Assembly: GCF_902459475.1 (NCBI RefSeq)
Contig: NZ_LR699116.1
Location: 28,206-92,205 of the forward strand
Source: Aquicella lusitana
GTDB taxonomy: Bacteria > Pseudomonadota > Gammaproteobacteria > DSM-16500
Reading direction: 5' to 3'
Length of the DNA stretch: 64,000 bases
Position 1 is the stretch's first letter. Each line of letters begins with the position of its first letter. The position numbers were made by a program, and so were the translations under genes. Shown piece after piece: positions 18,177-27,211 of the stretch. The notes under the pieces are model-generated. The model was not told the DNA's origin, searched no databases, and saw only the letters and a list, made by a program, of their open reading frames with translations.

Positions 18177-20078
18177 ATGACTACCAGCCGTTATTATCCT
18201 GATATTGATGTGACAAAAGTTAATTTGGAAAGTCATTCGGATGATGCTTCCCTTCTTTATCAATTTTTGTTGAACAACAAGGAGGATGTTATTAAGCCTG
18301 ACGAAAAATTGACAGCAAAAGACCAAAAAGGCAATGCAAGCTATTTTCGCTTGGATTATCAAGCAGGTTACGGACTGCTTAAACGGAAGCGTTCTCATTC
18401 TAATGAAACAGTCTATGAGGTCATCGGACCGCGTATCGGTGCTGGAGAAAATGGAGAGGTTTTCAAAAGTGTCGGATATCTGTATTTTGATCATGTTAGG
18501 AAAAAAATTTGCTTTAAAAGTCGAGAAATGGCAATTAAACATGTTACTAAAGAAAGCGAAGATTATTTAATTAAAGAATATCAAATGACTCGATTAGCTG
18601 GACTTTTTAAAGTTAAATCCCCTATCATTTTTCAGAAAAAATATTCTTTACCAAAAAAATTTGAAATGTATATGGTAATCCAGTTTATTAAAGGTCATAC
18701 ATTAGCAGAAGTAGCCTATATTTCGTCAGATGGAAAATTTCTAAGAGATGCAGACCTACGATTATTAAATAACAACCAAAAATTTACCGCTGATGAGCGT
18801 ATTAAGATAAGCATTAATTTGTTAAAATGTGTTAAGCAGTTAAATAGACGCAATATGGTTTGTGACGATATGCATAACTTAAATGTCATGATAGATCCTG
18901 TCACGTTTGATGCGTTTATAATTGACTTTGGTGGACCAGTGTCATTGGTTAATGCAGAGCAAAGTGACAGATTAAAGGAAAATATATATTGCATTATTTG
19001 TCACATAAGAACATTATGGTTAGATGATATTAAAAAGGGTGAGAATGAATATGACCATTTAAAAAACCTTGGCTTAAATGATAAACATATTAGTGAGCTA
19101 TTGAAGTTTATGCGATTAACCATGAATGATTTTGAACTGAATTCAGTTGATTTATTTATTGATCAATTTCGTCAGCTTGGTATTGGTAGGCTGCTTGATT
19201 CAACGAATGGAAGTGAAAGGTCATATTTAGAAAATTCTATATCCCAGGCTAATCTCGCGGTCCATGAAATAAACACGGCTACATCAAAATTAGATTCTCT
19301 GGTAGCACACGCATCAATAATTATTAAATATGCCCAGTCTATTAAAAATGACGAAATTTGTGTAAAAACTTTTGTTGAAACACTTGGCATAAACTACTTA
19401 CTTAAGGCTCGCACAACCGATGATGTTATAAACACATTAATAGAAGTTACCAAAGCTTACGCTAGCGTAGAGGAAAAAAAAGGTGATATTATCAGAATAA
19501 AAAATATCCTGCTATCATGCGAGGAAATGGCTAAAAATGGGGCTAGGCAGGAGTATGATCATAATAGAATTAGTAATTATCTTCAATACATTGAATATTT
19601 GTTAAATGAAAAGACTGCGAATATGACTATTCGTGATGATATAGTTAAGGTTGCGCAAAAACTTGATAAGTTTATTGCTGAGATATTAAGTGAGGTTAAC
19701 CACGAAGAAACGCCTGGTAAATTATTCCCCTTTATGAGCAAATTCGCAAATGCTGGTCTTACGGATAAATTATCTGAACTTGAATTTATCCATTTAAAAG
19801 AAAAATTGATTTTTTCTGTCCGAAAATGCCAATCAGAATATACTACATTATTTAATACACTTATAAGCAGCAGATCTCAGTCTGACACGAGAAAAAAAGA
19901 TATTAATGAAATAACAAAAATAATAGATCAAGCTAAAACTAGAGACGAATTAACAGAGCAATTGATCAGTTATTGTAAAAATATTAAAACTGGCCTACTT
20001 GGAAGAAGTGAATTGGCAAGTCAAATTCAAAAAATCATAGGCACAAATCATACTACTCAATATAGAGTTAAACAATAA
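18177..20078 (+). CDS. Divergent Ser/Thr protein kinase with long helical C-terminus (effector candidate)
   Basis: The 633-residue protein has a kinase-like fold at residues ~80-330. It shows a Gly-rich loop (IGAGENGEVF, 87-96), a lysine in MAIKHV (Lys121), a helix-C candidate LIKEYQ, a catalytic loop VCDDMHNLNVMID and DFG at 250-252. In the loop Asp231 and Asn236 are kept, but the HRD histidine is Cys229. No APE motif is obvious. Residues ~350-633 are helical, without a recognised domain. No signal peptide or membrane segment is present, which suits a translocated kinase of the Legionella LegK type, but that role is inferred. GGAG precedes the ATG. The gene is monocistronic. Confidence 0.72.
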   Translation: MTTSRYYPDIDVTKVNLESHSDDASLLYQFLLNNKEDVIKPDEKLTAKDQKGNASYFRLDYQAGYGLLKRKRSHSNETVYEVIGPRIGAGENGEVFKSVGYLYFDHVRKKICFKSREMAIKHVTKESEDYLIKEYQMTRLAGLFKVKSPIIFQKKYSLPKKFEMYMVIQFIKGHTLAEVAYISSDGKFLRDADLRLLNNNQKFTADERIKISINLLKCVKQLNRRNMVCDDMHNLNVMIDPVTFDAFIIDFGGPVSLVNAEQSDRLKENIYCIICHIRTLWLDDIKKGENEYDHLKNLGLNDKHISELLKFMRLTMNDFELNSVDLFIDQFRQLGIGRLLDSTNGSERSYLENSISQANLAVHEINTATSKLDSLVAHASIIIKYAQSIKNDEICVKTFVETLGINYLLKARTTDDVINTLIEVTKAYASVEEKKGDIIRIKNILLSCEEMAKNGARQEYDHNRISNYLQYIEYLLNEKTANMTIRDDIVKVAQKLDKFIAEILSEVNHEETPGKLFPFMSKFANAGLTDKLSELEFIHLKEKLIFSVRKCQSEYTTLFNTLISSRSQSDTRKKDINEITKIIDQAKTRDELTEQLISYCKNIKTGLLGRSELASQIQKIIGTNHTTQYRVKQ

Positions 20079-20209
20079 TGCGCAAGCTGACCCCAAGTAT
20101 ACTGTCCGTACTTTGTTTAATGAAATCTTATAACAAATGCTAAATTAGGAAATGAGTAATATAAATTGCATATGCACTTATTTGTGGAATCCGCCCGCCG
20201 ATATTTAGG

Positions 20210-21417
20210 TGTAAAAGTTCCGACTTGATCTGACAGTTACCCGTTTTTCAGTTACGGTTTTACTGTCAGTTCAAGTTGAGATTATCAACTTTTTCCTTCC
20301 AGATTCTTTTACCATCAATCAATGTCGCCATCGGAGTTCGGCCACAACACATTTTACCCTGATGTGTGCGTTCATTGTTGTAATAACCGAGCCAATCATC
20401 CAGATCTTTTTGCAACTCGTCAATAGTTGTGTAAACTTTCTTTCGGAAAGCAACCTGATAAAACTCATTCAGAATCGTCCTATGAAAGCGTTCACAGATG
20501 CCATTGGTCTGGGGTGATTGAGCTTTCGTTTTGGTGTGCTCAATATCATTGAGCGCCAAATACAACTCGTAATCGTGTTGCTCTACCTTGCCGCAAAACT
20601 CAGTGCCACGATCCGTTAATACGCGCAGCAAGCCCAAGCCTTGTTCTTCAAAGAATGGCAACACACGATCATTTAACAGGTCAGCAGATGTAATCGGTGT
20701 TTTTGTGGTATATAGCTTGCAATGAGCCACTTTGGAGTAGGTATCAACAAATGTTTGCTGATAAATGCGCCCAACACCCTTGAGATTGCCAACATAAAAG
20801 GTATCTTGTGAACCAAGATAGCCAGGATGTGCTGTTTCAATTTCACCGCAGGCCATATCATCGTCTTTTTTGCGTTCTAGCGCGGCCAGTTGTGCTTCAG
20901 TTAGAATTAAGTTCTCCTCGGCAGATTTCTTTTCCAGTGCGGTTAGACGCTGTTTAAATGATGCCAAATCATGCCTTAGCCAGATGCAACGAACACCGCT
21001 AGGAGAAACAAAAACACCTCTTTTCCTAAGCTCATTACTGACTCTTAATTGACCATGCGCGGGGTACTCAATGGCATAGTCCAATACAGCATTCTCTGTA
21101 GCTTCATCGGTGCGGTTCTTGATGTTTGGCTGCCGTCTGCTCTTGTCGAACAAGGTCTCAATGCCTCCTTGCTCAACTGCTGATTTATAACGATAAAACG
21201 TATCTCTGGAGAAGCCCATTACCTTGCAGGCTCTTGATACATTCCCTAGCTCTTCTGCCAAATTTAACAGACCGACCTTGTTTTTAATGATTTTTTGCGT
21301 ACACTCGTACATAAGGTTACCTCTTTAATGTTTTGATTTTTACTCGACATAACTATCAAAACGGGTAACCTTACTTTTTTCAAGTAGCAAGTGTCAGATT
21401 AGATCGGAACTAATGCA
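20210..21417 (-). mobile_element. IS481-family element, copy 2
   Basis: A 1,208-bp copy in reverse orientation, with target duplication ATTTAGG at 20,203-20,209 and 21,418-21,424. It lies in the gap between the 633-residue kinase gene and the resolvase remnant and breaks no recognisable gene. With copy 1 it forms an inverted pair around the cupin and kinase genes. Confidence 0.95.
20266..21312 (-). CDS. IS481-family transposase, copy 2
   Basis: The translation is identical to copy 1 across all 348 residues, including Asp170, Asp234 and Glu274. The hairpin over the ribosome-binding site is at 21,313-21,372. Confidence 0.95.
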   Translation of the reverse strand: MYECTQKIIKNKVGLLNLAEELGNVSRACKVMGFSRDTFYRYKSAVEQGGIETLFDKSRRQPNIKNRTDEATENAVLDYAIEYPAHGQLRVSNELRKRGVFVSPSGVRCIWLRHDLASFKQRLTALEKKSAEENLILTEAQLAALERKKDDDMACGEIETAHPGYLGSQDTFYVGNLKGVGRIYQQTFVDTYSKVAHCKLYTTKTPITSADLLNDRVLPFFEEQGLGLLRVLTDRGTEFCGKVEQHDYELYLALNDIEHTKTKAQSPQTNGICERFHRTILNEFYQVAFRKKVYTTIDELQKDLDDWLGYYNNERTHQGKMCCGRTPMATLIDGKRIWKEKVDNLNLN

Positions 21418-21430
21418 ATTTAGGTTACAA

Positions 21431-21454
21431 GGCCGGTAATTCTTATTACCGGCC
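21431..21454. repeat. Perfect 10-bp palindromic hairpin
   Basis: GGCCGGTAAT-TCTT-ATTACCGGCC is a perfect 10-bp stem with a 4-nt loop, only 7 bp from the target duplication of IS copy 2. It is GC-richer than its surroundings. No T-run follows on either strand, so a simple intrinsic terminator is unlikely. A dispersed palindrome or a recombinase site next to the resolvase remnant are possibilities. Confidence 0.5.
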
Positions 21455-21544
21455 ATAAAAGCGTTCATCAAACTGTGTCAGTCCGAAATCATCTCAGCTC
21501 TAAATTTAAGCGACCGTCAAAATAAATCTGGAGCTGGGATGCTA

Positions 21545-21996
21545 TCAACGCCCAATTATGCATAGGCTGATTCCATTTGGTGGACGACCACCCATACGTC
21601 CACGTGCTCTTGCTGCCTTAAGCCTAGCTTCGGTTCTTTCACGAATAAGATCACGTTCAAATTCTGCTAATGTACTGAAAATATGGAAGATCAACTTGCC
21701 ACTGCTAGTAGTTGTGTCAATTGATTCTTGTAAGCTTTTAAAATAAATTTTTTTTCTTGAAACATGGTAATAGTTTGAATCAAATGTTGTATAGATCTGA
21801 GTCTATCTAATTTCCACACTATAAGCATGTCGCCTTCACGAAGATAATTAAGTGCTTTATCTAATCCAGGAGGTTGTAACTTCGCTCCACTCGCTACATC
21901 AGTATAAATTTCTTCGCAGCCAGCACTTTTCAATGCATATTCTTGCATTCTTAAGTACTGATCAGTAGCGCTAACTCGGACATAACCGATTTTCAT
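21545..21996 (-). pseudogene. Serine recombinase (resolvase/invertase), frameshifted and truncated
   Basis: The N-terminal catalytic domain starts MKIGYVRVSATDQ (nucleophile Ser9) at 21,996, after an AGGA-like ribosome-binding site, and continues through DVASGAKLQPPGLDKAL and IVWKLDRLRSIQHL. The frame breaks at a run of eight A (T8 on the plus strand, 21,748-21,755). One added base restores ESIDTTTSSGKLIFHIFSTL, EFERDLIRERTEARLKAARA and GRMGGRPP, the rest of the family pattern. The frame then stops at 21,545, before the C-terminal helix-turn-helix. A glycine also seems missing from the usual LDRLGRS motif. It is therefore a remnant, probably of a Tn3-type element or phage-like invertase. Confidence 0.85.
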
Positions 21997-23041
21997 AACT
22001 ATCCTACTTTTTAATTTCCAATCTTTTAAAACCATCAGAGATATTCATATCTTCTGTTATGTTTTCTTGAACTTCTGAAAATTTCGGTATCTTTTTATGT
22101 TGATTTATAAAAGATAATGCACTTAAGAATTTAAGAGAAGGAACAGTTCCAGAAATTTTATTTTTATCTGTTTGTTGACTAACAGTTTTGATGTACGGTG
22201 CAAAGTGCGAGGCAGAATCAGGATCGATTCCATGTTTAAAAATTAATGAATTTTTTAAGCACCAATCACCATCCATATTATCAACTCTTATATGGCACTC
22301 TTTTTCAAGAATTGAATCCTTTTCAGCTTTAAATAAAGGCGCATGAAAATAAACATAGCTCAAGGTTTTTTGTATTTCATCTGGAATTGTCAATCTATAG
22401 TCTAAAAAATCAGCCATTTCTCCGCGACTTTCTGTTGATTCCAAATAGCAAAATTCTTGTCTCATAAAATAAATGAAAGCATCATTATTTTCTGAAATAA
22501 AAATGAGTTGACTACCGACTTGTAATTTAACAATAGGATCAATGTTTAACTTTATTAGAGAATAAGGTTTAGCATCTGTTTTGCCAATTAATAATTTTTC
22601 TTTGGCTAATTTACCGCAAATAAATACCTCTCCATCTTTGGTTAGAAAAAATGAAGAGTCCCAAAGTCCATCAATTTGTTTAACAGATGAAAGATTTAAT
22701 TTTGTAGCTTCATATCTGCTTTTATCATCCTCCACACCAAGTTGTCCTTCATGATTATTGCCGCAGCCATATACTTCACCAGCGTGTGTCAAGAAAAAAA
22801 CATGATCGCCGCAAGGAATGATTTCTTTTATAGCGGGCAAATTTGGAATTTTTTTTGGTAAGGTAAGTTTGTTAGGCTGATCTTTTCCCAAACCTAGAGA
22901 AGCACTATTATTGAATCCCCCACATGAATAAACGTTTCCTTCCGTATCAAGAAAATAGGAGACACAAGCGTTAGTTTTCATCGAAATGATGACACAATCT
23001 TTTAAAGACTCGATCAAACAAGGTGATGTTTTATCTTTATT

Positions 23042-24249
23042 TGCATTAGTTCCGATCTAATCTGACACTTGCTACTTGAAAAAAGTAAGGTTACCCGTTT
23101 TGATAGTTATGTCGAGTAAAAATCAAAACATTAAAGAGGTAACCTTATGTACGAGTGTACGCAAAAAATCATTAAAAACAAGGTCGGTCTGTTAAATTTG
23201 GCAGAAGAGCTAGGGAATGTATCAAGAGCCTGCAAGGTAATGGGCTTCTCCAGAGATACGTTTTATCGTTATAAATCAGCAGTTGAGCAAGGAGGCATTG
23301 AGACCTTGTTCGACAAGAGCAGACGGCAGCCAAACATCAAGAACCGCACCGATGAAGCTACAGAGAATGCTGTATTGGACTATGCCATTGAGTACCCCGC
23401 GCATGGTCAATTAAGAGTCAGTAATGAGCTTAGGAAAAGAGGTGTTTTTGTTTCTCCTAGCGGTGTTCGTTGCATCTGGCTAAGGCATGATTTGGCATCA
23501 TTTAAACAGCGTCTAACCGCACTGGAAAAGAAATCTGCCGAGGAGAACTTAATTCTAACTGAAGCACAACTGGCCGCGCTAGAACGCAAAAAAGACGATG
23601 ATATGGCCTGCGGTGAAATTGAAACAGCACATCCTGGCTATCTTGGTTCACAAGATACCTTTTATGTTGGCAATCTCAAGGGTGTTGGGCGCATTTATCA
23701 GCAAACATTTGTTGATACCTACTCCAAAGTGGCTCATTGCAAGCTATATACCACAAAAACACCGATTACATCTGCTGACCTGTTAAATGATCGTGTGTTG
23801 CCATTCTTTGAAGAACAAGGCTTGGGCTTGCTGCGCGTATTAACGGATCGTGGCACTGAGTTTTGCGGCAAGGTAGAGCAACACGATTACGAGTTGTATT
23901 TGGCGCTCAATGATATTGAGCACACCAAAACGAAAGCTCAATCACCCCAGACCAATGGCATCTGTGAACGCTTTCATAGGACGATTCTGAATGAGTTTTA
24001 TCAGGTTGCTTTCCGAAAGAAAGTTTACACAACTATTGACGAGTTGCAAAAAGATCTGGATGATTGGCTCGGTTATTACAACAATGAACGCACACATCAG
24101 GGTAAAATGTGTTGTGGCCGAACTCCGATGGCGACATTGATTGATGGTAAAAGAATCTGGAAGGAAAAAGTTGATAATCTCAACTTGAACTGACAGTAAA
24201 ACCGTAACTGAAAAACGGGTAACTGTCAGATCAAGTCGGAACTTTTACA
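23042..24249 (+). mobile_element. IS481-family element, copy 3
   Basis: A 1,208-bp copy, with target duplication CTTTATT at 23,035-23,041 and 24,250-24,256. It is inserted antisense into the RCC1-repeat gene. Confidence 0.95.
23147..24193 (+). CDS. IS481-family transposase, copy 3
   Basis: 348 residues, translation identical to copy 1, with an intact catalytic triad and start region. Confidence 0.95.
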   Translation: MYECTQKIIKNKVGLLNLAEELGNVSRACKVMGFSRDTFYRYKSAVEQGGIETLFDKSRRQPNIKNRTDEATENAVLDYAIEYPAHGQLRVSNELRKRGVFVSPSGVRCIWLRHDLASFKQRLTALEKKSAEENLILTEAQLAALERKKDDDMACGEIETAHPGYLGSQDTFYVGNLKGVGRIYQQTFVDTYSKVAHCKLYTTKTPITSADLLNDRVLPFFEEQGLGLLRVLTDRGTEFCGKVEQHDYELYLALNDIEHTKTKAQSPQTNGICERFHRTILNEFYQVAFRKKVYTTIDELQKDLDDWLGYYNNERTHQGKMCCGRTPMATLIDGKRIWKEKVDNLNLN

Positions 24250-24787
24250 CTTTATTATCGCCTAAACCCAGTTGCCCGCTTGTATTATTACCAAATGCAT
24301 AAACATGCCCTTCGTTATTTAAACACAAAGTATGATGCGTACCTGTTTCAATATCAATTATATTTTCTAATCCTGGCACGCGAATCGGCATGAGGTGACC
24401 ACGATGTCTATATCGTGTTTCAGTATCACCTAATCCAAGTTGACCATTATTATTTAAACCACGCGTGTAAACATCACCTTGATGAGTTAAAAAGACAGAG
24501 TGTCGATCAAACCCAGGACAAATTTTTTTACTCACTTGTGTTTTTAGAAACTGATTCAATTCTTCAATCTTAGAACTTGAAAACATAGCCTTTCCTTTAG
24601 GTAAGTAGATATATCTTTAAGAATTGAGCAAGGATTGTACATTAATCCGTTAACCTAATAAAGATACTTCACATTGAATTTGTTATAGTATCTTTAACAC
24701 CAAATTAGACAGATAATGCATCGCCTGTGCAACTGTCGCTGCTGTTAGGAAAACGGGGGTTTGTTAGACAACCTAACGGGTAACAAT

Positions 24788-24924
24788 TTATCGGTTATCT
24801 GACCAGTACCTGTCTTGCGGTTTTCTTTGTCTTGCATTGCGGCGATTAGGCTGCCCATCATCCTTGCAATCGGCAATATGGGCATCCATTTCGCCATCAA
24901 GGGCTGCTTCCAATAATGAATTAC
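24788..24924 (-). pseudogene. Remnant of an IS256-family transposase N-terminus
   Basis: One minus-strand frame reads GNSLLEAALDGEMDAHIADC, then KDDGQPNRRNARQRK. This resembles the start of IS256/mutator transposases (LLxAALxGELDAHLxxxK ... NRRNG). A shifted frame continues with RKTGTGQI, suggesting a frameshift too. No downstream catalytic part is present. It sits in the 416-bp gap between the RCC1 gene and vapC (24,587-25,002), which otherwise shows nothing codable. Short length makes this assignment tentative. Confidence 0.5.
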
Positions 24925-25002
24925 CTCTATATGAAATTGATTAGCTCTTTATATGATGTTTCAAATAAAATAAGTTAGATTCAAAGATTTTATATTAATT
25001 CG

Positions 25003-25407
25003 TTAAACCCAATTCTCTATCCTTAACTTTGGCACTCTATCGAATTCCCTTAAATTATTTGTAACCAGTATGACATCTAATGCGCGTGCATGCGATGCAA
25101 TCCAAAGATCATTATTGCCAATTGGTTTACCAAATTTTTCTAAATTTCTTCTGATATCACCATAATGTTCAGCTACTTCATTATTTAATTCTAAAGCAGG
25201 GATTAACGTGGTTAGTTCAACTAGTTTAGAATGTGCAGCATCGGGTGATTGACTTTTATTAGCGCCATATAAAAGTTCACCATAGGTAATAACAGACATT
25301 GCTACTTGTCCGACTTCTAGCTCTTCAAATTTCTTCATAACTGTTGCAGGCTTTTGCTTAGCTATATAAATACAAATATTAGTGTCCAATAAATATCTTA
25401 AGCGCAT
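25003..25407 (-). CDS. vapC: VapC-type toxin (PIN-domain RNase)
   Basis: A 134-residue PIN-domain protein. It begins MRLRYLLDTNICIYI (active-site Asp8), has a second acidic residue in VITYGELLYGANKS, and ends with NDLWIASHARALDVILVTNN before the FDRVP motif. VapC toxins cut tRNA or rRNA and are neutralised by VapB. The start codon shares one base with the vapB stop (TAATG), the usual coupled antitoxin-toxin order. Conserved residues look complete, so it is probably functional. Confidence 0.92.
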   Translation of the reverse strand: MRLRYLLDTNICIYIAKQKPATVMKKFEELEVGQVAMSVITYGELLYGANKSQSPDAAHSKLVELTTLIPALELNNEVAEHYGDIRRNLEKFGKPIGNNDLWIASHARALDVILVTNNLREFDRVPKLRIENWV

Positions 25408-25637
25408 TAAAAAAATTCTCTTTCCTGTGGTAAAGTATCTTCTCGCTCATCTGAAAAGAAATCCTTGGGCATGCCAGATAATAATTCGAATGCATGTCTT
25501 AAATTTTCAGGTTTTTCCCGTAAAATAACGTCATTACCACGTCTGAAAATTTCGACTTCCTTAGTATGAAATTGAAATTCTTTTGGTAAGCGTAAGGCTT
25601 GAGAATTGCCCGATTTAAATATTTTTGCAAATTTCAT
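25407..25637 (-). CDS. vapB: VapB-type antitoxin (AbrB/MazE-like DNA-binding)
   Basis: A 76-residue protein with an N-terminal swapped-hairpin AbrB domain (MKFAKIFKSGNSQALRLPKEF). Its C-terminal region (DFFSDEREDTLPQEREFF) should wrap around the toxin. The ATG at 25,637 is chosen because the longer reading from 25,667 would place the start inside the palindromic operator. VapB binds its own promoter alone and with VapC. Confidence 0.9.
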   Translation of the reverse strand: MKFAKIFKSGNSQALRLPKEFQFHTKEVEIFRRGNDVILREKPENLRHAFELLSGMPKDFFSDEREDTLPQEREFF

Positions 25638-25657
25638 AGCGATGTACCTTAAACCAA

Positions 25658-25678
25658 GTATATACATAAAGTATATAC
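25658..25678 (-). promoter_or_regulatory. Tandem palindromic operator of vapBC
   Basis: Two copies of the palindrome GTATATAC (25,658-25,665 and 25,671-25,678) are separated by 5 bp, so their centres are 13 bp apart. They lie 20-40 bp before the vapB start. This arrangement suits cooperative binding of VapB dimers and autorepression. The rest of the gap to the next gene (25,679-25,983) is AT-rich and shows no feature I can support. Confidence 0.62.
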
Positions 25679-25983
25679 ATCGCCTATCTTTAAGTCAACT
25701 ATGACTTATTATTCCACAATAGTTCATACTGGAATATTAGTTATATTTCAATAAGTTAATCTCATTAAGCCTACAAATAAGAACCTCGGAAGTTTAGCAC
25801 CACTTAGTAGTAAATAGTGTCGACACTGTCACCACTATTCCACCCCGTGCCTGCCTGTGTTCTTTTATCACATCGAAAAGATAATGTGCGTATACCATTT
25901 TTGATCACTGGGACACATTCGATGCCTGTAGTTTAGTAGCACATAATCCTAATTTATGCCGAATATCAGTGCCATTAAAATAA

Positions 25984-26814
25984 TTAAAACCTTAGTCGTC
26001 TTGGCGATGGCGTTTCTTTCAAAAGTAAATGTAAGTGTTGCCCTGGACGTTCTCGTAATGCGGCTATTGTTTGAGAAATAGCTTCAGAAAAACTTACCTT
26101 TGCATTTTTAATAGCACAATCGCTGTCAGGAGATGGTTCTTCATAATAACGAGCACCTGGCATTTCTGGTCTATTTTCGTTAGATTTAAGCATTTCTGGT
26201 TTTATTTTTTTTTGATGATTTTCAACTTGATCTGGTGTTAAACCACCAACTTCAAAATGACAACTCTTAAGCCTTAAACTGATAGTGCCTACACTTCCTT
26301 CGAGAGGATACCTTACTCGATAAAATTTGTTTCCAACGATATCATTTTTTAAATGAGCTGGCATATCCTTAGCTTCATCTATATGTGTATATTCATCATA
26401 TGAAAATCCAAATGCATGTGAAAACGCTATCGCATGAGGAGGGAAAATGATGGATTCTTTTTCTAGTTTTAAAGGCGTTGATTCTGGAGTCGGACTTTTC
26501 AAATCAAGTTCATTTAATGTCATCCTCATTAGGTGGCCGAATATTATTTCACGCTCCAAAGGATGCATTGCATTAGCTATCACAAGCAAGTCTTTCATGC
26601 TCTTAACTTCAATTTCAGGCGCTTCTCGATTAAAAACCTCAATTAATTTATGAGGTCCTGGAAATTTAGACATGTTCTCTATCACTTCAGGTGGTTGAAC
26701 ACAAAGCGTATGAATAAAGCCTTGAAAAAAACAATTTGCCCCAGCGCCTGTTGTGTAAGCAGTTCTCTCAAGAGATTCTATAAGCTGACGTTCATCTAAT
26801 TGACGGTCATTCAT
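25984..26814 (-). CDS. OTU-like cysteine protease candidate (putative deubiquitinase effector)
   Basis: A 276-residue protein without signal peptide or membrane segment. Near the N-terminus, TTGAGANCFFQGFIHTL (Cys28) resembles the OTU active-site block GDGNCFFRA. A candidate catalytic His186 lies in SCHFEVGG about 158 residues later, as the H-W/F-E position does in OTU enzymes. The Asp before the Gly-Asn-Cys is absent, and no third catalytic residue can be named. The C-terminal 80 residues are Pro/Glu-rich and end in a basic tail (PSPRRLRF). A TATAAT hexamer is at 26,844-26,849, 30 bp upstream. It lies next to a divergent U-box gene. The function is a hypothesis; a plain hypothetical protein is the alternative. 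Confidence 0.45.
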   Translation of the reverse strand: MNDRQLDERQLIESLERTAYTTGAGANCFFQGFIHTLCVQPPEVIENMSKFPGPHKLIEVFNREAPEIEVKSMKDLLVIANAMHPLEREIIFGHLMRMTLNELDLKSPTPESTPLKLEKESIIFPPHAIAFSHAFGFSYDEYTHIDEAKDMPAHLKNDIVGNKFYRVRYPLEGSVGTISLRLKSCHFEVGGLTPDQVENHQKKIKPEMLKSNENRPEMPGARYYEEPSPDSDCAIKNAKVSFSEAISQTIAALRERPGQHLHLLLKETPSPRRLRF

Positions 26815-27211
26815 TGGCTTAGCATTAGCGTGTCGTTTATTAAATTATAGCAAACTATACCGCCCTGCAAAAACAGTTGGAACAAGCATCATAGCAGTAA
26901 TTTACGTTTAAAATCATAGAGATATAATAATCTATTTGCTGTAGGTATAACATAACATTAGAACGCTCTTTTTTAAGACGGTGGGTAGAAGATTGCGTGA
27001 AGTTAGAGAAGAGAAAATGCACGAACTTTCACTTTCTGTCTTCAGCGCTTTGTAGTGCAATGTTTACTTGATGACCGACTAATCCGCCAGATATGTCAGA
27101 TGACCTTAGAGTCGAAAAATGATTTTATTAATAAATTTAATAAATTGTTAATAATTTTTTGCTTAAATAATGTGCATTTATTTTAAACAAGAACCACTCA
27201 GGGGAGAGGTC
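26815..27211. other. Divergent intergenic region, OTU-like gene / U-box gene
   Basis: About 400 bp with no supportable gene. It contains a TATAAT element for the minus-strand gene (26,844-26,849) and, nearer the plus-strand gene, a very AT-rich stretch with three TTAAT units (27,128, 27,137, 27,148). The sequence between shows no clear promoter or repeat. Confidence 0.5.
27136..27155 (+). promoter_or_regulatory. PmrA-box-like direct repeat upstream of the U-box gene
   Basis: Two TTAAT units start exactly 11 bp apart (27,137 and 27,148), as in the Legionella/Coxiella PmrA box (cTTAATatT-N2-cTTAATatT) that precedes many type IV effector genes. The flanking positions match poorly, and the region is AT-rich, so a chance match is likely enough to keep confidence low. 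Confidence 0.25.

Larger units (their letters stand above)
22004..24586 (-). pseudogene. RCC1-repeat protein split by IS copy 3 (effector-type)
   Basis: Removing the IS (23,042-24,249) and one copy of CTTTATT restores one 455-codon frame reading ...LGLGDNKDKTSPCLIESLKD. It has at least five RCC1-type units, each with a GxVYxxGxNxxGQLGLG pattern. Examples are GDVYTRGLNNNGQLGLGD, GHVYAFGNNTSGQLGLGD and GEVYGCGNNHEGQLGVED. They would form most of a beta-propeller. A C-terminal ~130-residue region without a recognised fold follows. RCC1 proteins act on small GTPases in eukaryotes, and Legionella uses RCC1-repeat effectors such as LegG1. The intact gene probably encoded a host-directed protein (inference). 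AAGGAAAGG precedes the ATG. Confidence 0.9.

Noticed and set aside
18147..18542. A 131-residue minus-strand gene opposite the 633-residue kinase
   Set aside because: Its sequence has no family features and lies wholly antisense to a well-supported gene.
14918..21417. Composite transposon formed by IS copies 1 and 2
   Set aside because: Each copy has its own 7-bp duplication, showing independent insertion; a composite element would have one duplication at its outer ends.
22004..24586. Two independent RCC1-like genes
   Set aside because: The same reasoning applies: excision restores one 455-codon frame.
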